From: Terrilactibacillus tamarindi
GTDB lineage: Bacteria; Bacillota; Bacilli; Bacillales; Sporolactobacillaceae
Length of the DNA stretch: 64,000 nucleotides
Direction: 5' to 3'
NCBI RefSeq assembly: GCF_009718825.1
Contig: NZ_WNHB01000001.1
Coordinates: forward strand, 1-64,000
Shown in pieces: positions 23,749 through 33,309 of the stretch (position 1 is its first letter; each line of letters starts with the position of its first letter). The notes under the pieces are model-generated. The model had not been told where the DNA came from and did not search any database. It saw only the letters and a list, made by a program, of their open reading frames with translations. The position numbers and the translations under genes are program-made.

Positions 23749-24963
23749 ATGAGCGGCAAAACCAACCAAGAATTAGAAAAACAGATGAAATTGGTTTTAT
23801 TAGGCTTAAAAGAAACGAGTAGGAAACAAAAGGAAAAAAGATATAAAAAGTACTGGAGTGAAATAGAAATTCCTTTTACGCTCCATGAAAGACTTAATAA
23901 CTATACGAAATATGAACTAGATACGATTAGAAAAAATTTAGAAATAAAAAATGCAAGTAGTTTGAAAAAAGCCGAGCTCATTGCATTATTACAAGAACAG
24001 ATACCTGATTCTTTAAAACAAATTCACCTTCTATGGGATTCCGAAAGATTTAAATTATTAACAAATGCCGCTAGCAATGGTGGCAAGATCGATGCACCGG
24101 ATTTAGAAGACGATCAAATCGAATACTTTCGTGATAATGGTTTAATTTACACCGGGACATTTAAAGGAAAGAAGATATTGGCTGTACCTGATGACCTTAT
24201 CGAACAAATCATTGCATTGAAAGACAATATAAAAGTAAGAGCTACGGTTAATAGAAATACAGAGTGGATTAAACTTACAGCCGGTCTTCTTTATTATTAT
24301 GGAACATTAAGCACACAACAAATGATATCCATGATAGAAAAGTATACTAAAGAAACCATAAATTTAAGAGACTACTTTGAAGTCATTCATGAAGCTAATT
24401 CTTATCGTAAGCAAACCTATATAGATGAGAATGGCTTCTCAAATATTCGAGTGTTTGATCCAAAAAGAGTGAAGCAGGAACATCAAGCGAGGAAAAGTGT
24501 ATCTTACTATCCTTTTACAAAACAGCAACTTCTTAAAGCAGGTGAACCTGAATTTGTAGAGAGAAATAAAAGCTATCTACAATTAGTGAACTTCCTTACA
24601 CAAAACTTTGAACTCGATAGGGAAGAAGCGGATAGTATTGTCGAAGAATGTGTCTATGCAGCAAGGAGCGGTGAAGCTCCTAGTGACATTTTAAAGTTTT
24701 TAAGTCGTGCAATTGAATTTGATAGTATGGAAACTGTCCAAGCTGTGATGGATAGAGTCGTTTATCTCATGAATAACACGAGGGAATGGATTCTTAAAGG
24801 CTATGCACCAGCAGAGTTAAGTGCAAAGAAGAAAGAACCTTTACAACCATTACCAACATCTAAATTCAACCAAAATGATAGCAAAAAGGTTGTCAAGGTA
24901 GGCAGAAATGAGCCGTGCCCTTGTGGAAGTGGAAAAAAGTATAAAAAATGCTGTGGAAAATAA
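23749..24963 (+). CDS. SEC-C motif protein
   Basis: 404 residues. The C-terminus is a SEC-C zinc-binding motif (EPCPCGSGKKYKKCC), as at the end of SecA and in YecA-type proteins. The N-terminal part has a Rho-N/SAP-like helix pair (KYELDTIRKNLEIKNASSL then KKAELIALL, about 45-75), suggesting nucleic acid contact. The middle is helical and unassigned. Start ATG 23749 fits AGTAGGTGA upstream better than GTG 23740. Function unknown; possible ribosome- or RNA-linked role is inference from the domains. Confidence 0.7.
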   Translation: MSGKTNQELEKQMKLVLLGLKETSRKQKEKRYKKYWSEIEIPFTLHERLNNYTKYELDTIRKNLEIKNASSLKKAELIALLQEQIPDSLKQIHLLWDSERFKLLTNAASNGGKIDAPDLEDDQIEYFRDNGLIYTGTFKGKKILAVPDDLIEQIIALKDNIKVRATVNRNTEWIKLTAGLLYYYGTLSTQQMISMIEKYTKETINLRDYFEVIHEANSYRKQTYIDENGFSNIRVFDPKRVKQEHQARKSVSYYPFTKQQLLKAGEPEFVERNKSYLQLVNFLTQNFELDREEADSIVEECVYAARSGEAPSDILKFLSRAIEFDSMETVQAVMDRVVYLMNNTREWILKGYAPAELSAKKKEPLQPLPTSKFNQNDSKKVVKVGRNEPCPCGSGKKYKKCCGK

Positions 24964-25046
24964 AGCGATAAAGCGAAAAAAGTAATAGATACATTGAGCC
25001 TGAGTTTGTCAAATAGTCTGCTAGTGTATCCCGTTTGATAGCCAGA

Positions 25047-25078
25047 ACTTCAACGATCATGTTGGAGTCTTTTTTTCT
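25047..25078 (+). terminator. terminator after the SEC-C gene
   Basis: Stem ACTTCAAC (25047-25054) with GTTGGAGT (25061-25068), one G-T pair, then CTTTTTTT. Confidence 0.75.
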
Positions 25079-25105
25079 TTGTCTCAGTGTCTTTCTAGCG
25101 TGGAC

Positions 25106-25729
25106 TTATCTAAGGAAATGTCTTTCTTCGGTACCTGACACCCTAAAAGGTACAATCCCTTCTAATCTTGGGCGAATGGGATGTCTTGGAGAACCTTTCA
25201 AGGTTAATAGGGATTGATAATGCGTTTTAAAAACATACGGGGTAATATTCATCTTCTTACAATGATCAATAATGGATTGAGTGAGTTTATTATGTAAGGA
25301 TTCAGATATGTTTTTTGATGGGTCCCCCCAACCGAATACGACTTTATCTGCTTTACTCATATAGAGTTTTATGTGGTTTAAGTTTTTCTCAAAAATTTTA
25401 TCTAGGTCATGATTGTCTAGGCTACTAATGGCAGTAAAAATATTTGATAAACCATTTGAATGTGTTTCATAAAATGGAAAGAGATTAAAAAATAGGGCTT
25501 TACCATATCCTTCAGAATAAGCAAATTTGATCACTTTATTGACGGTCATATCCGAGGTGGCTGTTGTTGCTTTGCTTGGATTCATCAGAATAAAGGCGAT
25601 CGTTCGATTGTTATCATGATTCAATTTCACCGAGAGGATATACCGTGCTTGGATCGAATCAGAAATTTCTTCGATCTCACACTTTAAGATACCTGTGCAA
25701 TATTGTGGATTATACTTAACGGTTCTCAT
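25106..25729 (-). CDS. DUF1643 family protein
   Basis: 207 residues. Carries the DUF1643 hallmark FILMNPSKATT and later VVFGWGDPSK. The family occurs in bacteria and on phages and mobile elements; biochemical role not established. ATG 25729 follows AAAGGATGAG at a proper distance; the upstream ATG at 25738 is too close to it. The last ~15 residues (VSGTEERHFLR) are read through a GTGCC-type short repeat (25126-25137), so the native C-terminus was probably altered by repeat insertion. It ends facing the SEC-C gene. Confidence 0.8.
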   Translation of the reverse strand: MRTVKYNPQYCTGILKCEIEEISDSIQARYILSVKLNHDNNRTIAFILMNPSKATTATSDMTVNKVIKFAYSEGYGKALFFNLFPFYETHSNGLSNIFTAISSLDNHDLDKIFEKNLNHIKLYMSKADKVVFGWGDPSKNISESLHNKLTQSIIDHCKKMNITPYVFKTHYQSLLTLKGSPRHPIRPRLEGIVPFRVSGTEERHFLR

Positions 25730-25845
25730 GGATCTCATCCTTTAATTTAAATCATTTTTGCTTCTCTTAATCCCATAATACATGTCTAACAAGAGATATC
25801 CCATGGACATAATGATGATATGTATTTAGAAAGGGATGATTGTTG

Positions 25846-26151
25846 ATGCTAGTTGATTTTGAAATAAACTTAGACGGTGCATGGAAGCGATTAGATACTA
25901 TAGAATTAGATCCGTCCCTTGATGAGCAAGGGACTTATTTGGTACTAGTCAAAAATATAACAATGAATCTTTCTTCTTTTAGAAATCGACTTATTCGCTT
26001 TAAAGCACCTTTGATAGATCAAGATGGTAAAGTAACTAGTCTCAAGGTGAAGGAGTTAGGTTTTTGGTTTATGCATCAGAATAAAATTTTTGTAGCAAAT
26101 CACAACTATTATTATCGTGAATATCTCATTCCACCTGATGATGAATTATAG
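25846..26151 (+). CDS. hypothetical protein
   Basis: 101 residues from ATG 25846 behind AAGGGATGA. Mixed alpha/beta, no signal or membrane helix. Contains NLDGAWKRLDTIELDP and a Tyr-rich end (NHNYYYREYLIPP). I do not recognise the family. It lies between divergent DUF1643 and the convergent FNT gene, with only 7 bases to the latter. Confidence 0.6.
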   Translation: MLVDFEINLDGAWKRLDTIELDPSLDEQGTYLVLVKNITMNLSSFRNRLIRFKAPLIDQDGKVTSLKVKELGFWFMHQNKIFVANHNYYYREYLIPPDDEL

Positions 26152-26158
26152 ATGTCAC

Positions 26159-26950
26159 TCATTCTTCATCAAGTTCATCCAAAAAAGGTTTATTAACGTA
26201 ATAGTACATGACCCCCATGAAAAAGACACCACCAACGAGATTTCCCAACGTAACTGGTATAATGTTTCGAACAACACTGATAATATTTATTGCAGGGTCC
26301 TGATTTATGACAAGAGCGATGGCAAAAGTACACATGTTAGCAATACTATGTTCATACCCCGAAATAAAAAAGCAGAATACGAAGAGTACCATGGAAAAAA
26401 GTTTGGGTCCATCACCTTTTAACGTCATCGGAATGAAGAAAGCAAGACAAACAAGCCAATTACAGAGAACGCCTCTAAAAAAGAGTTCTATAATAGGGGC
26501 GTGTACTTTAAGATTAGCTACGTGAAGTAAAAAACGATTGACATCTGGACTATTAAACAAGCCTGTTAAATAAATAATTAAAGCAAAGAAGGCGGCACCG
26601 ATAATATTTCCGACATAACTCGTGGTCCAAATTTTCGCAACATCCAACCATGGGATCTTTTTTCGTAATGCAGCATAAGTATAATAAAATGTATTTCCTG
26701 TAAATAAATCACCACCGCCATAAGAAATCAGGATAATAGCCGAACCAAACACAAGGGCAGCCATGGGATAAGCTGCTGGTGAATCTACGGAATAAAAGAA
26801 ATTTCCTGTTTTAAATGATACGATAACACCAAATCCAATGAACATACTTGCAACAATCGCCCGTGATAAAAATCGTGTTTTACTGTTGCGAAAAATTTTC
26901 AGCTTTTTTGCGGCGAGTTTTTCAACCTCCATAAGTGATTTGCCTTCCAT
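26159..26950 (-). CDS. formate/nitrite transporter (FNT) family channel
   Basis: 263 residues with six predicted membrane helices. FNT signatures are visible: GGGDLFTGNTFYYTYA, GNIIGAAFFALIIY, RGVLCNWLVCLAFF and SGYEHSIANMC, whose central His is the conserved pore residue. Moves formate, nitrite or hydrosulfide. The start is ATG 26950 behind AGGAGGTAC; the longer frame to 27031 has no ribosome site. It stands alone, without formate lyase or nitrite reductase genes, so the substrate is open. Confidence 0.88.
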   Translation of the reverse strand: MEGKSLMEVEKLAAKKLKIFRNSKTRFLSRAIVASMFIGFGVIVSFKTGNFFYSVDSPAAYPMAALVFGSAIILISYGGGDLFTGNTFYYTYAALRKKIPWLDVAKIWTTSYVGNIIGAAFFALIIYLTGLFNSPDVNRFLLHVANLKVHAPIIELFFRGVLCNWLVCLAFFIPMTLKGDGPKLFSMVLFVFCFFISGYEHSIANMCTFAIALVINQDPAINIISVVRNIIPVTLGNLVGGVFFMGVMYYYVNKPFLDELDEE

Positions 26951-27181
26951 TATGTACCTCCTAGAATAATATGTATTAAAGTTACAGATATATATAAAAT
27001 TCAGATGCCGATCTATATTATATATACCCAAAAAACTCAGATTTATTTAGTTTATTATATGACTGTCCTGAAAGTAGGGTAGCAAATATGATGAGGTCGT
27101 TTGATAAAGAAAACTTGCAGATTGCGGGGCCTATAAGGCGCAGGCAGAGGCCTAGTTGCATTTATACTTTCTAAAAGTGTA

Positions 27182-27206
27182 AAAAACCTTGAGGATATCC
27201 TCAAGG
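27182..27206 (-). terminator. terminator of the 618-residue glucosaminidase gene
   Basis: Palindrome CCTTGAGGATATCCTCAAGG with TTTTTT on the minus strand side. Confidence 0.85.
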
Positions 27207-27214
27207 TAAAGGGA

Positions 27215-29071
27215 TTACTTATATTTTGGGATTTCAAAGGTAATTGAATAATTTGATAGAAGATCATACATGCTTTTTATTTTAGATGTTTGTTTTACAG
27301 CCCATGCAATGTCAGTCGCATATTGATGGGAATAAGGTTTAGTAGGATTAGGATCCCAACGCATTTTATAAAGGGTATCTTGACCGGCATTTATATAACC
27401 GTCAGCTATCCATTTAGCTCCATTAATGATGGCTTTTTCTGGAGTATCCCATCTTTCTTTTCCATTTTTACTGTTAATAGAATACGCATATTCGGCGCCA
27501 CTTTTCTCTGCTGTGCCATCAAATGCATGAATACCATACATATTATAAACTGAAATTCCCGAACCATTTGTTGATAATTTTCCGGTATTCGGATTAATTT
27601 TTAATTTCCCTGTTGCTAGATTAGAAGTTCCTTGACCCGTTTCAAGTAACGCATGGGCTATTAAATAAAGTTCATTTATATGATATAGCTCGGCGGCCTT
27701 AATAAAACTATCCGCTTTGCCTTCTAAAATGCCCTTACCTTTAAGTATTTTTTCATTTATTTCAGAGCTACTGGCATAAGATGGAGATGAGAGTTTGAGA
27801 AATTGAAAATCATTTGTTGAATAGTTATTTGGATTTAAATATTTTTCGATTTCCTCAGTACTGGCATTAATTGTCGTCGGATAAAAATTCTTAAGTTTAT
27901 ACCAACCATTAATTTGATTATCAATGTCCACTTTTTTTGAAGCGCCTAAAGTTGTTAAAACCTGATAATTGGTTCCAGGACCGCTTCGTACATTCCATGT
28001 GTCATTTGCCATCCACTTCATTGATTTAGCATCATAATATAGTGCATCTTTGATAATGTAAAATGAAACGTTGCTTTTATTATAATATGTCTGTGCCCGG
28101 CCAACTTGACTATTTATGGCGGTTTGAAGATCATAAGGAGAGTTTTGATAAATCACTTTTTTTTCAATTGTAGTTGGTTTAGGTACAGGTTTGGGTTTAT
28201 TAGTTGATAGTTTCGTGACATAGGCCTTTGAAACATACGCATACCCTGGATTGTATTTAATTTTTAACCAACTGCCAGATGACCCAACTATTTCTACTGT
28301 TGTACCTTTAGATAGGGTTGATAGAATCGTTGCATCGCTCTTTGCAGCACTCCTGACATTTAACTTAACAGTGGTAATCCCCTTATCTAAGACTTTTAAC
28401 GAGGGAGCCGTCTTTGTAACATGTCCTTTGTTTGTATAAGCATAGCTACTGCCATAATTAATAACCATCCAATTACCATTTTGTGCATAGACATTGAAAG
28501 AGGTTCCCTCCGGCCATGTCTTTAATTTTTTGCCATTTGGGGCATCTAGCACGTCCACTGCGCCTTTTCCATAAGCTTTATAAAGAGGTGTTGGTTTAGC
28601 CTTAGTGACATGTGTTTTATACGTATAAGCATAACCATTGTTATAACGAATTCGCAGCCAATTACCGATTTGTCCATTAACGGAAAGGGGGGTGTTCTTT
28701 GACCAAGTTGTCAAATGCTTTCCATTAGGAGTAGCTCGAATATAGACACCATTTGCACCATAACCTTCATATTTCACATTAACAAACGAAGGTGATGAGG
28801 TCGTTGTTTTCTTGACATATTTGGAATAGACGTAAGCAGGTTTATTGTTGTATTTTATTTTAAACCAACTTCCACTTGTTCCTGTAACAGTTAGTTTGGT
28901 TCCTTTTTTTACTAAACCTATAGGTTTTTTATTTGTGCTAGGTGTTGATCTTACATTTAAATTTTCTATTGCAGTATACGCCGTTGCCGCCAAGGAAATA
29001 CTCGGTAAAACGATGTTGAAAAAAAGTAAAATGGCAATAGAAGTTATTATGATTTTAACGCACTTTTTCAT
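27215..29071 (-). CDS. secreted SH3-repeat N-acetylglucosaminidase, short paralog
   Basis: 618 residues. Signal peptide (1-28), then an SH3b domain (about 30-90), an A-type and a B-type wall-binding repeat (about 95-220; GYGANGVYIRATPNGKHL and AYGKGAVDVLDAPNGKKL), another SH3b (about 225-290), a fourth SH3-like segment (TWNVRSGPGTNYQVL), and a C-terminal GH73-type glucosaminidase domain (about 420-615) with HALLETGQGTSNLA containing the likely catalytic Glu. Hydrolyses peptidoglycan GlcNAc-MurNAc bonds, like LytD/LytG. RBS AAAGGAGACGAA. Tandem paralog of the next gene upstream. Confidence 0.9.
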   Translation of the reverse strand: MKKCVKIIITSIAILLFFNIVLPSISLAATAYTAIENLNVRSTPSTNKKPIGLVKKGTKLTVTGTSGSWFKIKYNNKPAYVYSKYVKKTTTSSPSFVNVKYEGYGANGVYIRATPNGKHLTTWSKNTPLSVNGQIGNWLRIRYNNGYAYTYKTHVTKAKPTPLYKAYGKGAVDVLDAPNGKKLKTWPEGTSFNVYAQNGNWMVINYGSSYAYTNKGHVTKTAPSLKVLDKGITTVKLNVRSAAKSDATILSTLSKGTTVEIVGSSGSWLKIKYNPGYAYVSKAYVTKLSTNKPKPVPKPTTIEKKVIYQNSPYDLQTAINSQVGRAQTYYNKSNVSFYIIKDALYYDAKSMKWMANDTWNVRSGPGTNYQVLTTLGASKKVDIDNQINGWYKLKNFYPTTINASTEEIEKYLNPNNYSTNDFQFLKLSSPSYASSSEINEKILKGKGILEGKADSFIKAAELYHINELYLIAHALLETGQGTSNLATGKLKINPNTGKLSTNGSGISVYNMYGIHAFDGTAEKSGAEYAYSINSKNGKERWDTPEKAIINGAKWIADGYINAGQDTLYKMRWDPNPTKPYSHQYATDIAWAVKQTSKIKSMYDLLSNYSITFEIPKYK

Positions 29072-29260
29072 TTCGTCTCCTTTATGTATGTAGTAGATTT
29101 TTTTTTATTCAGATTACTAATCTAATAATATCATAGCAACTTAAAGGATAGTTTTTTTTTGTAGAAAAAAGTCGCGTTTTTAAAAAAATAGTCAAATGTT
29201 ACCGGTAAATAAGTAGTGTGAGAGGGAAAGGAGCCCATCTGATGTTGAATAAAGTGAAAA

Positions 29261-29316
29261 AAGATAGGTGGGGATCAACTATAAAGGTCCGATTGGTTCA
29301 GCTAACCAGTGGGGAT
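29261..29316 (-). repeat. two-hairpin repeat element, fragment
   Basis: GATAGGTGGGGATCAACT, then AAAGGTCCGATTGGTTCAGC, then TAACCAGTGGGG. Matches the reverse complement of the left/middle part of the element at 50659-50801; lacks the outer hairpin arms. Confidence 0.75.
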
Positions 29317-29346
29317 AAAAAAAGCTACCTAAAACAGGTAGCTTTA
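29316..29346 (-). terminator. terminator of the 867-residue glucosaminidase gene
   Basis: Stem AAAGCTACCT (29321-29330) with AGGTAGCTTT (29336-29345); T run on the minus strand side. Confidence 0.85.
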
Positions 29347-29359
29347 TCGAATAATTTAA

Positions 29360-31963
29360 TTATTGATATTTTGGTATTTCATATGTGATTGTGTAGCTTG
29401 ATAATAGATCATAGAGTTTCTTTATCTGTGACGTTTGTTTTACAGCCCAACCAATATCTGATGCATATTGATGTGTAGCTGGTTCTGCTGGGTTCCAACG
29501 CATTTTATATAATGTGTCTTGTCCGTTATTGATATAGCTTGAAGAAATAAACTTAGCTCCACCAACGATAGCGGCTTCCGGTGTGAACCATCCTTCTCTA
29601 TAGGCTCTCTCAGCACCATATTTCTTAGGGTTAGAGTCAACGGCTCCAATACCATACATGTTGTAAACTTTTTTCGGCGTAACGGATTTTCCATTCACAC
29701 TATTAACTATAATCCCTTTAGCTAGGGATGAAGTACCATTACCCGTCTCTAGTAGAGAGTGTGATATTAGATAGAGCTCATTGATACCTTGTTCTTTAGA
29801 AGCTTGGATAAATGAACTTGCTTTACCTGCAAGAACGCCTTTTTCCTTTAGTATTTTCTCATTTACTTCATTAGTGCTTAAATTTGTTGCAGATGAGAGT
29901 TTAAGAAATTGATAGTATTGAGTAGATCCAGCTTGGAAGTTTGCTGGATTTAAATAGTACTCAACGTCAGCAGGGCTTGCGTTTACCCAACCTGTAGGAA
30001 AATCAATTTGGTACCATGTATTTTTTCCTGATTTAACAGTTTTCTTGATGGTCACTTTTTTACCATTAGAGATCTGAGTAACTACCCAGTTATTTGTACT
30101 TGGGCCACCACGAACGTTCCACGTTCCGCTTTGTACTATACCAGAAGACCCTGAAATCTTAAGTTTTCCATTTGAGACAAAGGCCCCTTGAGAGATGAAC
30201 ATATTATAATGTTTATCCGTTTGCGGGCTGGCACCCATTTGTTTTTTGGTTACTGTATCTAAACTATAGTTATAAGTTTTTGCCTGATAGTTGGTTAACT
30301 TTTTAGGTTGTGCAGGTGCAGATAGTTTTTGTTTTTTTACATACTGACCAGATACAAAGGCGTAACCAGTTTTATATTTAATTTTAAGCCAACTACCGGT
30401 CCGGACAACTTCAACAGTTGTACCTTTTGGCAATGTGGCAAGTTTCGTAGCGGTACCACTTGCAGTACCTCTGACATTTAAATTAGCGGTTGTTGTTCCC
30501 TTATACAAAACTTTTTCAGATGGTGCATTTTTCGTTACATGACTTTTATACGTATAAGCATAACCGCGGCCATAGTTAATAACCATCCAGTTCCCATTTT
30601 GGGCATAGACATTAAATGGTGTTCCCTCTGGCCACGTAGCTAAGTGTTTTCCGTTAGGTGTTTGTCTGATGTAGACATAGTCCTTACCATAGGCTTTATA
30701 AGCTACAGGAGGATTTCCTTTTTTGACATGAGTTTTATACGTATAGGCATATCCGTTGTTGTACTTAATTTTTAACCAATTGCCAACTTGTCCGACAACG
30801 GTAATTGGGGTGTTTTTTGCCCAAGTGGTAAGATGTTTACCATTTGGCGTTTGGCGTATGTAGACGCCGTCTGCTCCATAGCCAGAAAAGTTGATTCTTT
30901 TAATTGGAGATGTCTTTGATACATGTGTTTTATAGGTATAAGCATAGTCGTTACCATACCCGATGACCATCCAATTCCCGTTTTGGGCATAGACATTAAA
31001 CGGTGTTCCCTCTGGCCACGTAGCTAAGTGTTTACCACCCGGTGTTTGTCTAATATAGACATTATCCTTGCCATACGCGCGGTAAAGTGGAGATGGTTTC
31101 CCTTGTATGACGTGAGTTTTGTACGTATAGGCATATCCGTTGTTGTACTTAATTTTTAACCAATTGCCAACTTGTCCGACAACAATAATTGGGGTGTTTT
31201 TTGACCAAGTAGCTAAGTGTTTACCATTAGGCGTTTGGCGTATGTAGACGCCGTCTGCTCCATAGCCAGAAAAGTTGATTCTTTTAATTGGAGATGTCTT
31301 TGATACATGTGTTTTATAGGTATAAGCATAGCCGTTACCATACCCGATGACCATCCAGTTCCCATTTTGAGCATAGACATTAAACTGAGAGTCTATTGGC
31401 CACGTAGCTAAGTGTTTTCCGTTAGGTGTTTGTCTAACGTAGACATTGTCCTTGCCATAGGCTTTATAAGCTACAGGAGGTTTCCCTTGTATGACGTGAG
31501 TTTTGTACGTATAGGCATATCCGTTGTTGTACTTAATTTTTAACCAATTGCCTATTTGTCCGACAACGGTAATTGGGGTGTTTTTTGACCAAGTGGTTAA
31601 GTGTTTACCATTAGGCGTTGCCCGAATGTAGACGCCGTTCGCTCCGTAACCTTGATAGTTAAGATTTTTAAAGGAAGATGATGGCGATGACGTAACCGTT
31701 TTCTTGACATACTTTCCAGAGACATAGGCAGTTTTGTTTTTGTACTTAATTTTAAGCCAGCTTCCGCTCGTTCCTGTGACTGTTAATTTTGATCCCTTTT
31801 TCAACAATCCAATCGCTTTTTTACTGGTGCTTGGGGTTGGTCTGACATTAAGATTGTCCGTTGTTGTATATGTAGTAGCTGCAAATGAGGTACTAGGTGG
31901 GATAGTACTAACAATTAGGAAAATAGCCATAGCCATAGCTACTAACTTACTAAACTTTTTCAT
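29360..31963 (-). CDS. secreted SH3-repeat N-acetylglucosaminidase, long paralog
   Basis: 867 residues. Same plan as its neighbour (signal peptide 1-29, SH3b, repeats, SH3b, SH3-like, GH73-type glucosaminidase at about 670-865 with HSLLETGNGTSSLA), but with three A-B repeat pairs (six repeats, about 95-480) instead of one. The 249-residue length difference equals two extra pairs. At DNA level the pairs recur with a 384-bp period (for example 30881 and 31265), nearly identical, showing recent tandem expansion. A repeats carry YGA[ND]GVYIR.TPNGKHL.TW, B repeats FNVYAQNGNWMVI.YG. RBS AAGGAGGGGAAA. Role: cell-wall turnover or separation. Confidence 0.9.
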   Translation of the reverse strand: MKKFSKLVAMAMAIFLIVSTIPPSTSFAATTYTTTDNLNVRPTPSTSKKAIGLLKKGSKLTVTGTSGSWLKIKYKNKTAYVSGKYVKKTVTSSPSSSFKNLNYQGYGANGVYIRATPNGKHLTTWSKNTPITVVGQIGNWLKIKYNNGYAYTYKTHVIQGKPPVAYKAYGKDNVYVRQTPNGKHLATWPIDSQFNVYAQNGNWMVIGYGNGYAYTYKTHVSKTSPIKRINFSGYGADGVYIRQTPNGKHLATWSKNTPIIVVGQVGNWLKIKYNNGYAYTYKTHVIQGKPSPLYRAYGKDNVYIRQTPGGKHLATWPEGTPFNVYAQNGNWMVIGYGNDYAYTYKTHVSKTSPIKRINFSGYGADGVYIRQTPNGKHLTTWAKNTPITVVGQVGNWLKIKYNNGYAYTYKTHVKKGNPPVAYKAYGKDYVYIRQTPNGKHLATWPEGTPFNVYAQNGNWMVINYGRGYAYTYKSHVTKNAPSEKVLYKGTTTANLNVRGTASGTATKLATLPKGTTVEVVRTGSWLKIKYKTGYAFVSGQYVKKQKLSAPAQPKKLTNYQAKTYNYSLDTVTKKQMGASPQTDKHYNMFISQGAFVSNGKLKISGSSGIVQSGTWNVRGGPSTNNWVVTQISNGKKVTIKKTVKSGKNTWYQIDFPTGWVNASPADVEYYLNPANFQAGSTQYYQFLKLSSATNLSTNEVNEKILKEKGVLAGKASSFIQASKEQGINELYLISHSLLETGNGTSSLAKGIIVNSVNGKSVTPKKVYNMYGIGAVDSNPKKYGAERAYREGWFTPEAAIVGGAKFISSSYINNGQDTLYKMRWNPAEPATHQYASDIGWAVKQTSQIKKLYDLLSSYTITYEIPKYQ
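30580..31665 (-). repeat. in-gene tandem repeats, 384-bp period
   Basis: Three copies of an A-B wall-binding module inside the long glucosaminidase gene. Blocks such as GCCAGAAAAGTTGATTCTTT recur at 30881 and 31265. Likely prone to expansion and contraction by recombination. Confidence 0.8.
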
Positions 31964-32131
31964 TTTCCCCTCCTTTTTAATTGTTTTGTATAAGGTTTCA
32001 ACATCATTATAGTATCACAGAGAAGAAAAAATTGGATAAAAAATTGTTGAAAAAAATCGAAACTTGCAACAATTAATATTATTTTACTAGGATAAAAGTC
32101 CTTTATTTGGGTGTTTTATTCTAAAAGCAGG

Positions 32132-32169
32132 AAAAAAGAACCTAGTGTGAAGTAAAGTTTACTAGGTTC
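32132..32169 (-). terminator. terminator of the AroB-like gene
   Basis: Stem GAACCTAGT (32138-32146) with ACTAGGTTC (32161-32169); TTTTTT follows on the minus strand. Confidence 0.82.
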
Positions 32170-32181
32170 CCTTGTTTTTTT

Positions 32182-33309
32182 TTATAAGGATTGAATAGCT
32201 TGATAGATGAGATCTTCACTAACAGGTACGGAATATGAACCGTCATCGAATTGTTTCATTTGTCCAATTTTAGACATCAGAACAAATCTAATTTGGCCGT
32301 TTCGCACTTTTTTATCTGTGTACATTTTTTTGACCAATGCGTCTGGCGTAATATTTTCCGGGATAGTAAGATTAAATCCCGCTTTTTTGAGTAAGTCATA
32401 TACTCTGACTGTTTCTTTAGCTTCGAGTAAACCTAATTGATTGGCTATTTTAGCTTGAATAACAAGTCCAACAGCAATGGCTTCACCATGTAATAAAGTA
32501 TAGCCACTTAGCGCTTCCAAAGCTCGTCCTGCAGTATGACCCAAGTTTAAGATTTGACGGAGATTGGATTCTTTTTCATCCTTTTCAACGACATGAAATT
32601 TAATATCACAATTTTTGTAAGCAACATGTGAACAAACATTGGCATTTAATATCAGTTCATTTGAAGTTAGTATATCCTCCATATGGGTTTCGAGAAAACT
32701 GAAGAAGTCGCTATCAGCGAGACAGGCATGTTTAATCGTCTCAGCGAGTCCACTACGAAACTCGCGAAGAGGTAGAGTTTGCCATGTATCTAAGTCAATG
32801 TAGACCTTGGTTGGTTGATAGAACGTTCCTATTAAATTTGTTGCGACAGGCGTGTTAACCGCTGTTTTCCCGCCAACCGAAGCATCAGCAGCAGAAAGAA
32901 GCGTGGTTGAATAGTTAATGTATGGAATACCTCGACAAAATGTACTCGCAATAAAACCGGAAAGATCAGAAATCATGCCGCCACCTAATGCAATGATGGC
33001 ACTGTCTCTTCCATAACCGAGGGCTAACATTTGATCTTCAATGTCTGTTTTTGTTTCTCTATTTTTTGTCTTTTCACCATTCGGTACCGTGAATAAATGA
33101 CAGTCGTAACCTGCCTCTTTTAACAAATGGAGAAGTTTGTCACCATAAAACTTTGAAACAACGGAATCTGAAAGGATGGCTAATCTATTTACATTTTTTA
33201 TTAAACCATGGTTTATATCTTCAACTAGTTTTGGAAAAAGCTGTCGTCCAATTTCGATATTATATGAATCATCGACAACTCTTTTTAATTCGACATGGAA
33301 TTGCGTCAT
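32182..33309 (-). CDS. aroB: 3-dehydroquinate synthase-like protein (AroB family)
   Basis: 375 residues. NAD-dependent sugar-phosphate-cyclase fold. Conserved AroB features: PNGEKTKN (76-83), GGGMISDLSGF (109-119), DASVGGKTAVN (142-152), NLIGTFYQP (158-166), LAETIKHA (188-195), RQILNLGH (251-258), LLHGEA (272-277). One catalytic position differs: the second His of the usual NLGHT.GHAIE is Arg262 (NLGHTAGRALE). It stands alone, outside any aromatic amino-acid operon. It may be the genuine DHQ synthase of an odd branch or a paralog acting on another sugar phosphate. Confidence 0.75.
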   Translation of the reverse strand: MTQFHVELKRVVDDSYNIEIGRQLFPKLVEDINHGLIKNVNRLAILSDSVVSKFYGDKLLHLLKEAGYDCHLFTVPNGEKTKNRETKTDIEDQMLALGYGRDSAIIALGGGMISDLSGFIASTFCRGIPYINYSTTLLSAADASVGGKTAVNTPVATNLIGTFYQPTKVYIDLDTWQTLPLREFRSGLAETIKHACLADSDFFSFLETHMEDILTSNELILNANVCSHVAYKNCDIKFHVVEKDEKESNLRQILNLGHTAGRALEALSGYTLLHGEAIAVGLVIQAKIANQLGLLEAKETVRVYDLLKKAGFNLTIPENITPDALVKKMYTDKKVRNGQIRFVLMSKIGQMKQFDDGSYSVPVSEDLIYQAIQSL

